Positions 1 to 6,114 of a DNA stretch of 9,237 bases are shown in pieces. Below the pieces are notes generated by a model. It was given only the letters and a program-made list of their open reading frames with translations, was not told the DNA's origin and made no database searches. The stretch is from Candidatus Iainarchaeum sp. (GTDB lineage: Archaea > Iainarchaeota > Iainarchaeia > Iainarchaeales > GCA-2688035), in the NCBI GenBank assembly GCA_017608725.1, contig JAFCFG010000025.1:1-9237 (forward strand). Direction: 5' to 3'. Made by a program: the position numbers and the translations under genes. How positions within the stretch are numbered: the stretch's first letter is position 1; every line of letters begins with the position of its first letter.

Positions 1-396
1 CCTTGACGGAAAAACAGTGTCTGGGGGAATCTCCACACACCTTTTCAGTGTGACAAGGTACCTGTCACTGTTCCTGTAGGTCAGCAGAGCACAGGGAAAA
101 ATGGTTCCAACCCCGTAGGGCCACTTGTCTGGCTCGCAGTACATCTTGCACTCGTTTCTGTAAGCGTTTGTTTCAATCCAAACAGCTTCCCTCTCTTCAT
201 CAAAGCAGCCGCTTAAATGAAAATCAACTTCCTCATTGCTTCCTGCACTTACCCTCTCCAAAGCAAGCTTCATCTCATCCAGCTTTTGAGCTGTTTTTTC
301 ACTGCACTCTTCAAAGTCAACGTTTCTTGGTGAGAGAAAGGCAACAGACAGCAGTATGGCAACCAGCAAAATGACAAACGAGAGAAACCATCCCAT
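1..396 (-). CDS. Cysteine-rich exported or membrane-anchored protein, 3' end beyond the window
   Basis: An open frame of 132 codons runs from ATG at 396 to the window edge without a stop, so the C-terminus is missing. Residues 4-21 (FLSFVILLVAILLSVAFL) form a hydrophobic helix, either a signal anchor or an uncleaved signal peptide. The rest is hydrophilic, with an acidic helical stretch (about 27-50) and then six cysteines at 31, 64, 83, 87, 102 and 120, including a CxxxC pair. This suggests an extracytoplasmic domain held by disulfides. I recognise no family. The start is chosen because no good Shine-Dalgarno lies at normal spacing, whereas a BRE/TATA-like element lies about 28 bases upstream, which fits a leaderless mRNA. 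It follows the ATP synthase operon on the same strand, 40 bases after the small membrane protein gene. A functional link to the ATPase is not indicated. Confidence 0.7.
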   Translation of the reverse strand, partial: MGWFLSFVILLVAILLSVAFLSPRNVDFEECSEKTAQKLDEMKLALERVSAGSNEEVDFHLSGCFDEEREAVWIETNAYRNECKMYCEPDKWPYGVGTIFPCALLTYRNSDRYLVTLKRCVEIPPDTVFPSR

Positions 397-420
397 TACT
401 TTAAGTAAAGTTCAAACCTC

Positions 421-435
421 TATTTATCCTTTCCC
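421..435 (-). promoter_or_regulatory. Putative archaeal BRE/TATA promoter for the cysteine-rich protein gene
   Basis: On the minus strand this reads GGGAAAGG followed by ATAAATA, a purine-rich BRE-like stretch followed by a TATA-like box. The TATA centre lies about 28 bases before the ATG at 396, which would place transcription initiation at or within a few bases of the start codon (leaderless). The call rests on motif and spacing only. There is no T-rich terminator between the preceding gene and this site, so read-through from the operon is also possible. Confidence 0.4.
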
Positions 436-436
436 C

Positions 437-580
437 TCACAGCAAACCCATGTTTAGAACCAGCACTGCAAGGGCAATAAGCCCGCCAAGGATTATTGTG
501 AGGGTTGCTGCAAGCATTGCATAATTGACAAGCAAGTAGAATTTTTCGTCTGCCCGCAGTTTTTCCTCCGCTGTTTTCAT
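437..580 (-). CDS. 47-residue single-pass membrane protein, translationally coupled to atpD
   Basis: The frame starts at ATG 580-578 and ends at TGA 439-437. Its start overlaps the atpD stop as ATGA (577-580), and a GGGGAG ribosome site encoded by the last codons of atpD lies 4 bases upstream. The product has a charged N-terminus (MKTAEEKLRADEK) and then one long hydrophobic segment at about residues 16-43 (LLVNYAMLAATLTIILGG and on), ending MGLL. That is a plausible small membrane protein with a cytoplasmic N-terminus. I do not recognise the family. The overlap and last position in the ATP synthase operon suggest it is made with the complex, perhaps as an accessory or assembly factor analogous in position to small ATPase-associated membrane proteins; that role is inference. 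It is short, but the coupling and amphipathic-then-hydrophobic layout make a real gene likely. Confidence 0.65.
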   Translation of the reverse strand: MKTAEEKLRADEKFYLLVNYAMLAATLTIILGGLIALAVLVLNMGLL

Positions 581-1197
581 GAGGCTCCCCTCTCTGCCTT
601 TTCCTTAATCTTCTTCAACCTGATAAAGTTTTCTCTCTCAAATTCCTCAAGCTTGAATGAAATGAAGTCCTTTGCATACTCCAACCTTGGGATAATGCTG
701 TACTCCAGCGAATTAACTTTCCTCTTCGTTCTCTTGACCTCTTCAGCAAGCCTGCTCAAAGACAGCTGCTTCAAAGCAAGCTTTAAGAAAACAGGCAGGA
801 GCTCCCTGTAAAGGGCAATAGCCCCATCCAATTCAACACTTGATTCAAAGTAGCCATGCCACTGGGCTTCTCCTTTTATTTCCCTAACGCTTGCGATTTC
901 AACGCCCATGATGTTTCTCTGGGAAAGCTCTATTTCAACAGCTGAGCCGGCGCCCAAGGCAAGCCTTTCAATGTCAACGCTTCCTTGAATTGCTTGGGCT
1001 CTCTCAAACTTGTGTTCTGCCTGCAATAGCTTGTCTCCCATCTCCTTCCTCAATTCCTTAATCTCCCTCAGAACAGCAAAGAACTCTACAACAAGTGCGT
1101 CTCGCTTCTCCTTCAAAAGCTTGTGGCCTCTCTTGGCTAGCTTTAGCTTTCTCTTTGTGATGAGCAGATTCATTCTTGTTGCTTTCAGGCTGCTCAT
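577..1197 (-). CDS. atpD: A-type ATP synthase subunit D (central rotor shaft)
   Basis: Subunit D forms the antiparallel coiled-coil axle inside the A3B3 hexamer and passes rotation between the ion-driven ring and the catalytic sites. The 206-residue length is usual for the family. The N-terminal helix carries the family pattern TRMNLLITKRKLKLAKRGHKLLKEKRDAL (given here as two pieces: TRMNLLITKRKLKLAKRG at about 7-24, then HKLLKEKRDAL), and the C-terminal half is again helical (about 145-200, rich in E/K/R/L). The central part is the less conserved globular lobe. The start at 1197 is supported by a GGAGTGA ribosome site about 8-9 bases upstream. Unlike most junctions in this operon, a 125-base gap separates it from atpB. 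Its stop overlaps the start of the downstream 47-residue membrane protein. Confidence 0.96.
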   Translation of the reverse strand: MSSLKATRMNLLITKRKLKLAKRGHKLLKEKRDALVVEFFAVLREIKELRKEMGDKLLQAEHKFERAQAIQGSVDIERLALGAGSAVEIELSQRNIMGVEIASVREIKGEAQWHGYFESSVELDGAIALYRELLPVFLKLALKQLSLSRLAEEVKRTKRKVNSLEYSIIPRLEYAKDFISFKLEEFERENFIRLKKIKEKAERGAS

Positions 1198-1203
1198 TTC
1201 AAT

Positions 1204-1245
1204 TCACTCCCCCAAGAAATTCTTGTTTTTCCCCAAACTGCTCAT
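1204..1245 (-). CDS. 13-codon mini-ORF just upstream of atpD
   Basis: ATG at 1245 opens a frame reading MSSLGKNKNFLGE and stops at TGA 1206-1204, six bases before the atpD start. It begins with the same ATGAGCAG and the same four residues (MSSL) as AtpD, and lies in the atpD frame, 48 bases upstream. Its stop overlaps the ribosome-binding stretch of atpD. It could be a leader peptide translated ahead of atpD, or simply a relic of a local duplication of the atpD start. Too short for coding statistics. Confidence 0.25.
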   Translation of the reverse strand: MSSLGKNKNFLGE

Positions 1246-1274
1246 TTCAAAACCCTTCTTTCAAAACACTTAAT

Positions 1275-1307
1275 TCAATTCACTCTTTTTGAATCATTTC
1301 TGCTCAT
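1275..1307 (-). CDS. 10-codon mini-ORF between atpB and atpD
   Basis: ATG at 1307 opens a frame reading MSRNDSKRVN and stops at TGA 1277-1275. It too starts with ATGAGCAG and ends inside a copy of GAGTGAATTGAA, the motif that precedes atpD. It starts 16 bases after the atpB stop codon. Function is unknown; it may be a duplicated remnant of the atpD start region. Confidence 0.2.
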   Translation of the reverse strand: MSRNDSKRVN

Positions 1308-1322
1308 TTTAAATTCCTAAAT

Positions 1323-2822
1323 TCACACTCGCTTCTTTTTCTTCTTTCCCTTTACAGCAATGCTTGTGTCAAGGCTGCTTCCCGGCAATAGCTCGGCTGC
1401 GTACTCTGGGTGCATTGCCTCAGCAATTGGCTTCTTGTCCTTGCCCCCTTTTACTCTCTTTGGGTGGTATTTGTCAATAAACTGCTTGTCAATTCTCTTC
1501 AGCTCGGCTTCAGGCAGCATATTCAGTAAATTCCAGGCCTTATCCAAAGTTTGTTCAATGGACCTGTTCTCATCTGCTCCCTGCTTTACAAAGGTTCCCT
1601 CAAATTCATCAGCAAAACGCAAATAAAGCTTGTCCAATTCGTCCAGGCTTTCCTCTCCAATTACTGCAACCAAATCACGCAATTCCCTTCCATGGGCATA
1701 GCTTGCATATAATTGGTCGGAAACATTTGCATGGTCTTCCCTTGTTTTCCCTTTTCCAATCCCGTTCTTCATCAGCCTGCTTAGAGAAGGCAGTATGTCC
1801 ACTGGGGGGTAAATGTTTTTTCTGTGCAAATCCCTGCTTAGAACAAACTGGCCCTCGGTAATGTAACCAGTTAGGTCTGCAATCGGATGCGTTATGTCAT
1901 CATCAGGCATTGTAAGTATTGGAATCTGTGTAATTGAACCATCCCTGCCTTTTATCTTCCCTGCCCTCTCATAGATTGTTGCAAGGTCTGTGTACATGTA
2001 TCCCGGGTAGCCTCTTCTGCCCGGCACCTCGTTTCTTGCAGCACTAATTTCCCTCAGTGCCTCACAGTAGTTGGTCATGTCTGTCAGAATCACCAAAACA
2101 TGCATGTCGTGCTCGTATGCAAGGTATTCCGCTGTTGTCAAAGCAATCCTGGGAGTGATAATTCTCTCAATCACTGGGTCATCTGCAAGGTTCAGGAACA
2201 AAACAGCATTCTCTGATGCGCCTGTTGCCTTGAATTCATTCTGGAAGAACAGTGCTTCCTCGTTTGTTATCCCCATTGCAACAAAGATAACGGCAAAGCT
2301 TTCCTTGCCCCTTACTGTTGCCTGCCTTGCAATTTGTGCTGCCAGTTGGTTGTGCGGCAGCCCAGAACCTGAAAAGATTGGAAGCTTCTGGCCTCTTACC
2401 AAAGTGTTGTTTAAATCAATTGTTGAAACCCCTGTTTGAATAAAGTCCTCTGGATGGTGCCTTGTGTTTGGGTTGATTGCCTGACCTGTTATATCCAGCC
2501 TTTTCTCTGCCAAAATTTCTGGACCATTGTCAATCGGCTTTCCTGTCCCGTTAAAAACCCTGCCAAGCATTTCCCTGCTTACTGAAATTTTCATTGTTTC
2601 GCCTACAAATCGCACTCTTGCAGAATCAACGTCAATGCCCTGTGGGCTTTCAAACATCTGGACAACTGCCTTGTCCTCACTTACCTCCAAAACCTGGCCC
2701 AGCCTTGTTTCCCCGGAGGCAATTTTCACTTTAACAAGTTCGCCATATGCAACATTCTCTATCTTTTCAACAACAAGCAATGGCCCCTTGATTTCTGTAA
2801 CGCTTTTGTATTCCTTTATCAT
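1323..2822 (-). CDS. atpB: A-type ATP synthase subunit B (non-catalytic nucleotide-binding subunit)
   Basis: Subunit B alternates with A in the A3B3 hexamer and contributes to the nucleotide pockets without catalysing. The 499-residue product opens with MIKEYKSVTEIKGPLL, the usual beta-barrel start. As expected for B subunits it lacks a classical P-loop, having SGSGLPHN at 151-158 instead, and carries GRRGYPGYMYTDLATIYERAG around 268-288 and the PSLSRLMKNGIG segment at 345-356, with R349 the probable arginine finger. The start overlaps the atpA stop as ATGA (2819-2822) and has a perfect GGAGGTGA six bases upstream. Odd point: homology to the family seems to end near residue 456. A tail of about 43 residues follows, ending in lysine-rich KGKKKKKRV, longer than typical B subunits of about 460 residues. 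Confidence 0.97.
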   Translation of the reverse strand: MIKEYKSVTEIKGPLLVVEKIENVAYGELVKVKIASGETRLGQVLEVSEDKAVVQMFESPQGIDVDSARVRFVGETMKISVSREMLGRVFNGTGKPIDNGPEILAEKRLDITGQAINPNTRHHPEDFIQTGVSTIDLNNTLVRGQKLPIFSGSGLPHNQLAAQIARQATVRGKESFAVIFVAMGITNEEALFFQNEFKATGASENAVLFLNLADDPVIERIITPRIALTTAEYLAYEHDMHVLVILTDMTNYCEALREISAARNEVPGRRGYPGYMYTDLATIYERAGKIKGRDGSITQIPILTMPDDDITHPIADLTGYITEGQFVLSRDLHRKNIYPPVDILPSLSRLMKNGIGKGKTREDHANVSDQLYASYAHGRELRDLVAVIGEESLDELDKLYLRFADEFEGTFVKQGADENRSIEQTLDKAWNLLNMLPEAELKRIDKQFIDKYHPKRVKGGKDKKPIAEAMHPEYAAELLPGSSLDTSIAVKGKKKKKRV

Positions 2823-4603
2823 TCTACATCACCTCCGGCTGCCACTGCTGCAGGAATTTTAATGCCCCTTAACTCCCTTTCAATCTCCTCATTAATTGCC
2901 TTTATTTCTTTTTCGAAATTCTTTTCGTATTTCATTCTTGCAATCCTCTCATTTGCTGCCATCTTTCTCAGCTCTGCTACCTTCACTCCCTTCTCAACCA
3001 GCTGCTGGCATGAATCAAATAGGCCAAGAATTGTCTTCATCATAGCATACTGCTTTTTTATGCTGCAGTAGCTATCTACATCGTGGTATGCGTTCTGCTG
3101 CAGGAAATCCTCCCTGATGCTTTTTGCAGTGAACAGGTAAAGCTTGTCCGTCTCTGGTAATGCATCTGGCCCAATCAGCTGGACTATTTCCTGCAACTCT
3201 GCCTCTTTTTGCAGTATTGCCATTGCTTTTGCCCTCAAAACAGGGAAGTCCTTTGAAACATGCTTTGAGAAGTATTTGTCAAGGGCACCTGTGTACAGCG
3301 AATAGGATGTCAGCCAGTTTATTGCGGGAAAGTGCCTTCTGTATGCAAGCGGCGCGTCCAAGGCCCAAAACACCTTTGTAATTCTCAATGTGTTCTGCGT
3401 TACTGGCTCTGAAAAGTCTCCTCCCGGCGGGCTAACTGCCCCAATAATTGAAACACTGCCGCTGCTTCCGTTCAAATTTATTCCCCTGCCGCTTCTTTCA
3501 TAGAACTGCGCTAGCCTTGATGCAAGGTATGCTGGATAGCCTTCTTCTCCCGGCATTTCCTCCAGCCTGGAGCTGATTTCCCTCATTGCCTCTGCCCATC
3601 TTGAGGTTGAATCAGCCATCATTGCAACATTGTAGCCTTGGTCCCTGAAGTACTCTGCTATTGTAACGCCTGTGTAAACGCTTGCCTCTCTTGCCGCAAC
3701 CGGCATATTAGAGGTGTTTGCAATCAAAACAGTTCGCTCCATCAATGGCCTGCCTGTTTTTGGGTCAGTCAATTCCGGCAATTCCTTCAAAACCTCAGTC
3801 ATCTCATTGCCCCTTTCCCCGCAGCCAACGTAGATTATTATCTCTGCGTCTGACCACTTTGCCAGTTGGTGTTGTGAAACTGTTTTTCCTGCTCCAAAAG
3901 GCCCTGGAATTGCTGCTACGCCTCCCTTTCCAATTGGGAAGAAGAAGTCAAATACCCTTTGGCCTGTTAAAAGTGGAACGTTTGGTGCAAGCTTTTCCTT
4001 CAACGGCCTTGCTATCCTAACCGGCCATTCTTGGTACATCTTCAAGCTCTTTTTTCCCTGCTTTGTGCTTACAATAGCTATTGTTTCCTCAACCGTTTTC
4101 TTGCCCTCATATATTTCAACCAGTTTTCCTTCAATGCCGTTTGGAACCATTATCCTGTGTTCAATGCCCTCTGTTTCCTGCACTGTTCCAATTACCTCAG
4201 CAGCCTTCACCTGCTGGCCTTTCTTTGCCCTTGCTTTGAAATCGTGCTTTCTCTTCAAATCAAGTGTCGGCACATCAATGCCCCTGCCAATAAAGTCCCC
4301 GCTTACATCGCTGATTTTCTCCAAGGGCCTTGCTATTCCGTCAAACATGTTGTTCAACAGCCCTGGGCCAAGCTGCAGCATGAGTGGATGCCCTGTTCCC
4401 TCTATTGGTTCATTGGGCCTTACTCCATTTGTGTCCTCATAAACCTGAATGGTTGCCTTGTCTCCATGCAACTGGATTATTTCTCCCAGCAGCCTTTCCT
4501 TGCCCACTCTTACCACGTCGTACATCTTGCTTCCAAGCATGTTTTTTCCCACTACAACTGGTCCAGCAATTTTTTTGATTTGACCGTTACCCTTTTTTGC
4601 CAT
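2819..4603 (-). CDS. atpA: A-type ATP synthase catalytic subunit A
   Basis: Subunit A holds the three catalytic sites that make or hydrolyse ATP. The product (594 residues from ATG 4603) has the N-terminal barrel, the A/V-type-specific bulge domain (about 115-200, absent from bacterial beta subunits), the P-loop GPFGAGKT at 234-241, the catalytic glutamate in GCGERGNE (E263), SRWAEAMREISSRLEEMPGEEGYP from about 335, and SIIGAVSPPGGDFSEPV from about 386. Two starts are possible: GTG at 4606 or ATG at 4603. The ATG is preferred because GAGGTG lies five bases upstream of it but only two bases from the GTG. The ATG overlaps the atpF stop as TGATG. There is no intein and no missing active-site residue. 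Confidence 0.98.
   Translation of the reverse strand: MAKKGNGQIKKIAGPVVVGKNMLGSKMYDVVRVGKERLLGEIIQLHGDKATIQVYEDTNGVRPNEPIEGTGHPLMLQLGPGLLNNMFDGIARPLEKISDVSGDFIGRGIDVPTLDLKRKHDFKARAKKGQQVKAAEVIGTVQETEGIEHRIMVPNGIEGKLVEIYEGKKTVEETIAIVSTKQGKKSLKMYQEWPVRIARPLKEKLAPNVPLLTGQRVFDFFFPIGKGGVAAIPGPFGAGKTVSQHQLAKWSDAEIIIYVGCGERGNEMTEVLKELPELTDPKTGRPLMERTVLIANTSNMPVAAREASVYTGVTIAEYFRDQGYNVAMMADSTSRWAEAMREISSRLEEMPGEEGYPAYLASRLAQFYERSGRGINLNGSSGSVSIIGAVSPPGGDFSEPVTQNTLRITKVFWALDAPLAYRRHFPAINWLTSYSLYTGALDKYFSKHVSKDFPVLRAKAMAILQKEAELQEIVQLIGPDALPETDKLYLFTAKSIREDFLQQNAYHDVDSYCSIKKQYAMMKTILGLFDSCQQLVEKGVKVAELRKMAANERIARMKYEKNFEKEIKAINEEIERELRGIKIPAAVAAGGDVE
2829..2836 (-). promoter_or_regulatory. Perfect Shine-Dalgarno site for atpB, inside the end of atpA
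   Basis: The minus strand reads GGAGGTGA six bases before the atpB ATG. It is encoded by the last codons of atpA (Gly-Gly-Asp) and, together with the ATGA overlap, fixes the atpB start. It suggests strong coupled translation of the A and B subunits, which are needed in equal amounts. Confidence 0.8.
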
Positions 4604-4884
4604 CACAACACCTCTAATTCAACTCCTGCAACACTTTTGATTATTTGTTTTAAGTCCTGCATCCCACTCAATTCTTCTGGGCTGTCAGGAATAACTATTA
4701 GGTTTTTATAGTTCTGCAACACCGGAGCCATTTCCACAATGCTCTGGTTTGCTATTATTAATTCGTCTGCTGCTACATCTTTTAACAATTCTGTCACCTG
4801 CCCTTGGCTGCTTACAGCATAGCTTTTTGCAATTCCAGCAAACCTCAGCCCCAAAGCAAACCTTTTTATTCCAAAAACAATCAT
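4603..4884 (-). CDS. atpF: A-type ATP synthase subunit F (rotor-associated regulatory subunit)
   Basis: Subunit F is a small Rossmann-like protein bound to the D shaft, part of the rotor. The 93-residue product is slightly shorter than the usual 100 or so. It has the expected alternation of strands and helices, with ALGLRFAGI near the start (family pattern xLGFRLAGV) and NLIVIPDSPEE around 61-71. The start at 4884 overlaps the stop of a 12-codon mini-ORF as ATGA, with GGAGGGG upstream. The usual N-terminal GDxDT-like motif is replaced by MIVFGIKRF. The stop overlaps the atpA start. Separated from atpC by the unusual insert described at 4881-5020. Confidence 0.93.
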   Translation of the reverse strand: MIVFGIKRFALGLRFAGIAKSYAVSSQGQVTELLKDVAADELIIANQSIVEMAPVLQNYKNLIVIPDSPEELSGMQDLKQIIKSVAGVELEVL

Positions 4885-4919
4885 GCAACCCCTCCACTAG
4901 TTCCTGCTGTGAAATTCAT
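4881..4919 (-). CDS. 12-codon mini-ORF linking the 34-codon mini-ORF to atpF
   Basis: ATG at 4919 reads MNFTAGTSGGVA and stops at TGA 4883-4881. Its start overlaps the preceding mini-ORF stop as ATGA (4916-4919) and its stop overlaps the atpF start as ATGA (4881-4884). Its last codons encode the atpF ribosome site GGAGGGG. It may act only as a translational relay; no protein function is suggested. Confidence 0.3.
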   Translation of the reverse strand: MNFTAGTSGGVA

Positions 4920-5020
4920 GCAATCAATGCCTCCATTAGCCAGCAAAATCCGTCTGTGATTTTAGCCGATTCGCCTGAGCGAATTGGCTGTCCCCGCTTC
5001 GCTCGCCTGCCCATGCTCAT
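4916..5020 (-). CDS. 34-codon basic mini-ORF between atpC and atpF
   Basis: ATG at 5020 overlaps the atpC stop as ATGA, and the frame stays open through the palindromic insert to TGA 4918-4916. The product starts MSMGRRAKRGQPIRSGES and ends CWLMEALIA, strongly basic in its first half. Its last six codons (MEALIA, stop) closely mirror the last six of AtpC (MEELIV, stop), and the DNA is duplicated there. No family is recognised. It may be a real coupled small protein, a translational bridge that keeps ribosomes moving to atpF, or coding by accident within a palindromic insert. Confidence 0.35.
   Translation of the reverse strand: MSMGRRAKRGQPIRSGESAKITDGFCWLMEALIA
4943..5004. other. Cluster of overlapping hairpins in the atpC-atpF gap
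   Basis: Three inverted repeats are visible on the plus-strand reading. (1) GCAAAATC at 4943-4950 with GATTTTAGC at 4958-4966, one base bulged. (2) GCCGATTCGC at 4965-4974 with GCGAATTGGC at 4979-4988, separated by CTGA, 10 bp with one G-T, which becomes an A-C mismatch on the minus-strand RNA. (3) GAGCGAA at 4977-4983 with TTCGCTC at 4998-5004. Hairpins 2 and 3 share bases and cannot form together. It could be a regulatory RNA switch or a small dispersed palindromic element. Confidence 0.6.
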
Positions 5021-6114
5021 ACAATCAACTCCTCCATTTGCTGTTGGGTGTAACCCGCATTAACCCCTGTGCTTATTACAACCAGGTTTCTGAGCTCGAA
5101 TTCCTTTTTTGTTAGGTAGGAGAACACTGGGAAAGGCCCCTGCAATCTGATAGAATCCTGCCTTTGAATCAGTTTCTTGTAAAAGCGCCATAACCCGATT
5201 TCAAAATGGCTTAACTGCTGGTCTTTTTTGTGGGCAGCAAGGCTTTGCTCCAAGACCTTGCCGTAAATCAAATCAGCGCACAATTCAACCAGCTTATCCA
5301 AGCTCTCTGCTTTGATCAGTTCATCGAATCTCTTAAACAACGGGCTGTCGTTTTTGATTAATAGCTCTTTTATTTTCCCTGCTTCTGTTTTTCTGTTCTT
5401 TGCCTTCAACAGCATGAGCAGGTTCAGGATATCAAACCTGATATTAATTGCCTCAATTATGTACTTGCCGTCGTGCAGCTTTGATTTCTTAATGTTTTTA
5501 ACAAAATTTTTGAAAACGCAGTTGTCAATTGCTGTTTCTGCCCCCTCAATGGTTTCATGCTGCTTTTTGAATGCCTCAGCGAAAACAGTGTTGCTCATCA
5601 CCTGCCCTAAATCTGCTATGCTCTTTGCTTCCCTCAGCCTTTGCCGCATCATGCTGTCAATGCTTCCAACCCCGAAAACAAGGGTGCTGTCCAACTGCTC
5701 CTTCTGCTCAAAGAACAGTGCCCTGTAAAACGTTTTCAGCATCTTGGCCTCCCAGAACAGCAGGTAAGAGTCAAACATCTTGTGGATTTTGTTTGGACTC
5801 ATCTCCCTTAGTTCCTTCACGCTGGCAATAAAGCTTTTTTCCAGCGCGCTGTGGAATTCCCTCAAGGTTGTTTTTCCCTCAATGCCTGGCATTAGCAGAC
5901 TGCTTTGAACCCTCGTACCCAAATCCCTGAGGCTTTTTGCCTGCATGAGGTTCCTCTGCTTTGAGTCATCCAGCAGGTAATTGCTTCTTGCCATTATCTT
6001 TGCGTTCGCATAAAGGAAAGGAACCACTGGTGAAACAAATTTGTACACTGCAGCCATTACAACTGTTAAACCAGCTGCAACACTGCTGAGTGCAATGAAC
6101 TCTGTTCCAATCAT
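5017..6114 (-). CDS. atpC: A-type ATP synthase subunit C (rotor socket between shaft and membrane ring)
   Basis: Subunit C (V-ATPase subunit d homologue) is the funnel seating the D/F shaft on the AtpK ring. The product has 365 residues, normal for the family, and is mostly helical, with YANAKIMARSNYLL at about 35-48 matching the family YxNARVRxxxxxLL start, and SFIASVKELREM and ELRNLVVISTGVNAG later. Residues about 5-24 (EFIALSSVAAGLTVVMAAVY) form a hydrophobic helix ahead of the conserved start, so the protein likely has a membrane anchor, as I recall for Thermococcales AtpC but not for the soluble Thermus protein. The start overlaps the atpE stop as ATGA (6111-6114), with GGAG 11 bases upstream. 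The C-terminus ends MEELIV, and this stretch is duplicated downstream. Confidence 0.95.
   Translation of the reverse strand: MIGTEFIALSSVAAGLTVVMAAVYKFVSPVVPFLYANAKIMARSNYLLDDSKQRNLMQAKSLRDLGTRVQSSLLMPGIEGKTTLREFHSALEKSFIASVKELREMSPNKIHKMFDSYLLFWEAKMLKTFYRALFFEQKEQLDSTLVFGVGSIDSMMRQRLREAKSIADLGQVMSNTVFAEAFKKQHETIEGAETAIDNCVFKNFVKNIKKSKLHDGKYIIEAINIRFDILNLLMLLKAKNRKTEAGKIKELLIKNDSPLFKRFDELIKAESLDKLVELCADLIYGKVLEQSLAAHKKDQQLSHFEIGLWRFYKKLIQRQDSIRLQGPFPVFSYLTKKEFELRNLVVISTGVNAGYTQQQMEELIV

Larger units (their letters stand above)
1198..1310 (-). repeat. Degenerate repeats of the atpD start region
   Basis: The 125-base atpB-atpD gap contains ATGAGCAG twice (starting at 1245 and 1307 on the minus strand), in addition to the copy that begins atpD itself at 1197. 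The 12-base GAGTGAATTGAA occurs at 1285-1274 and 1209-1198. The second copy is the ribosome-binding stretch of atpD. The spacing is irregular, so these are partial duplications rather than a clean tandem array. Confidence 0.6.
4916..5038 (-). repeat. Direct repeat of the atpC 3' junction flanking a 79-base insert
   Basis: Positions 5017-5038 (end of atpC) and 4916-4937 match at 19 of 22 bases. Each contains GGAGG, a TTGATTG core and a terminal ATGA stop/start. A shorter third version lies at 4881-4896 (GGAGG, TTG, ATGA) in front of atpF. Between the two long copies lie 79 bases (4938-5016) of palindromic sequence. The layout resembles an insertion flanked by a target duplication, or a local duplication of the gene junction. 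Confidence 0.65.

Noticed and set aside
397..436. A terminator at the end of the operon
   Set aside because: The minus strand has no T run or stable hairpin here; only the BRE/TATA-like element is supported.
4604..4606. GTG at 4606 as the atpA start
   Set aside because: Only two bases separate it from GAGGTG, while the ATG at 4603 has five-base spacing and a TGATG overlap with atpF.
4031..4711. A 226-codon open frame on the plus strand
   Set aside because: It lies opposite atpA and atpF, which are certain from their motifs. Its product is low-complexity in C, L, S and F, typical of the antisense of a conserved gene.
4706..4897. A 63-codon minus-strand frame overlapping atpF
   Set aside because: Out of frame with atpF, which has family similarity across its length. 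The cysteine-rich product is an artefact of frame.
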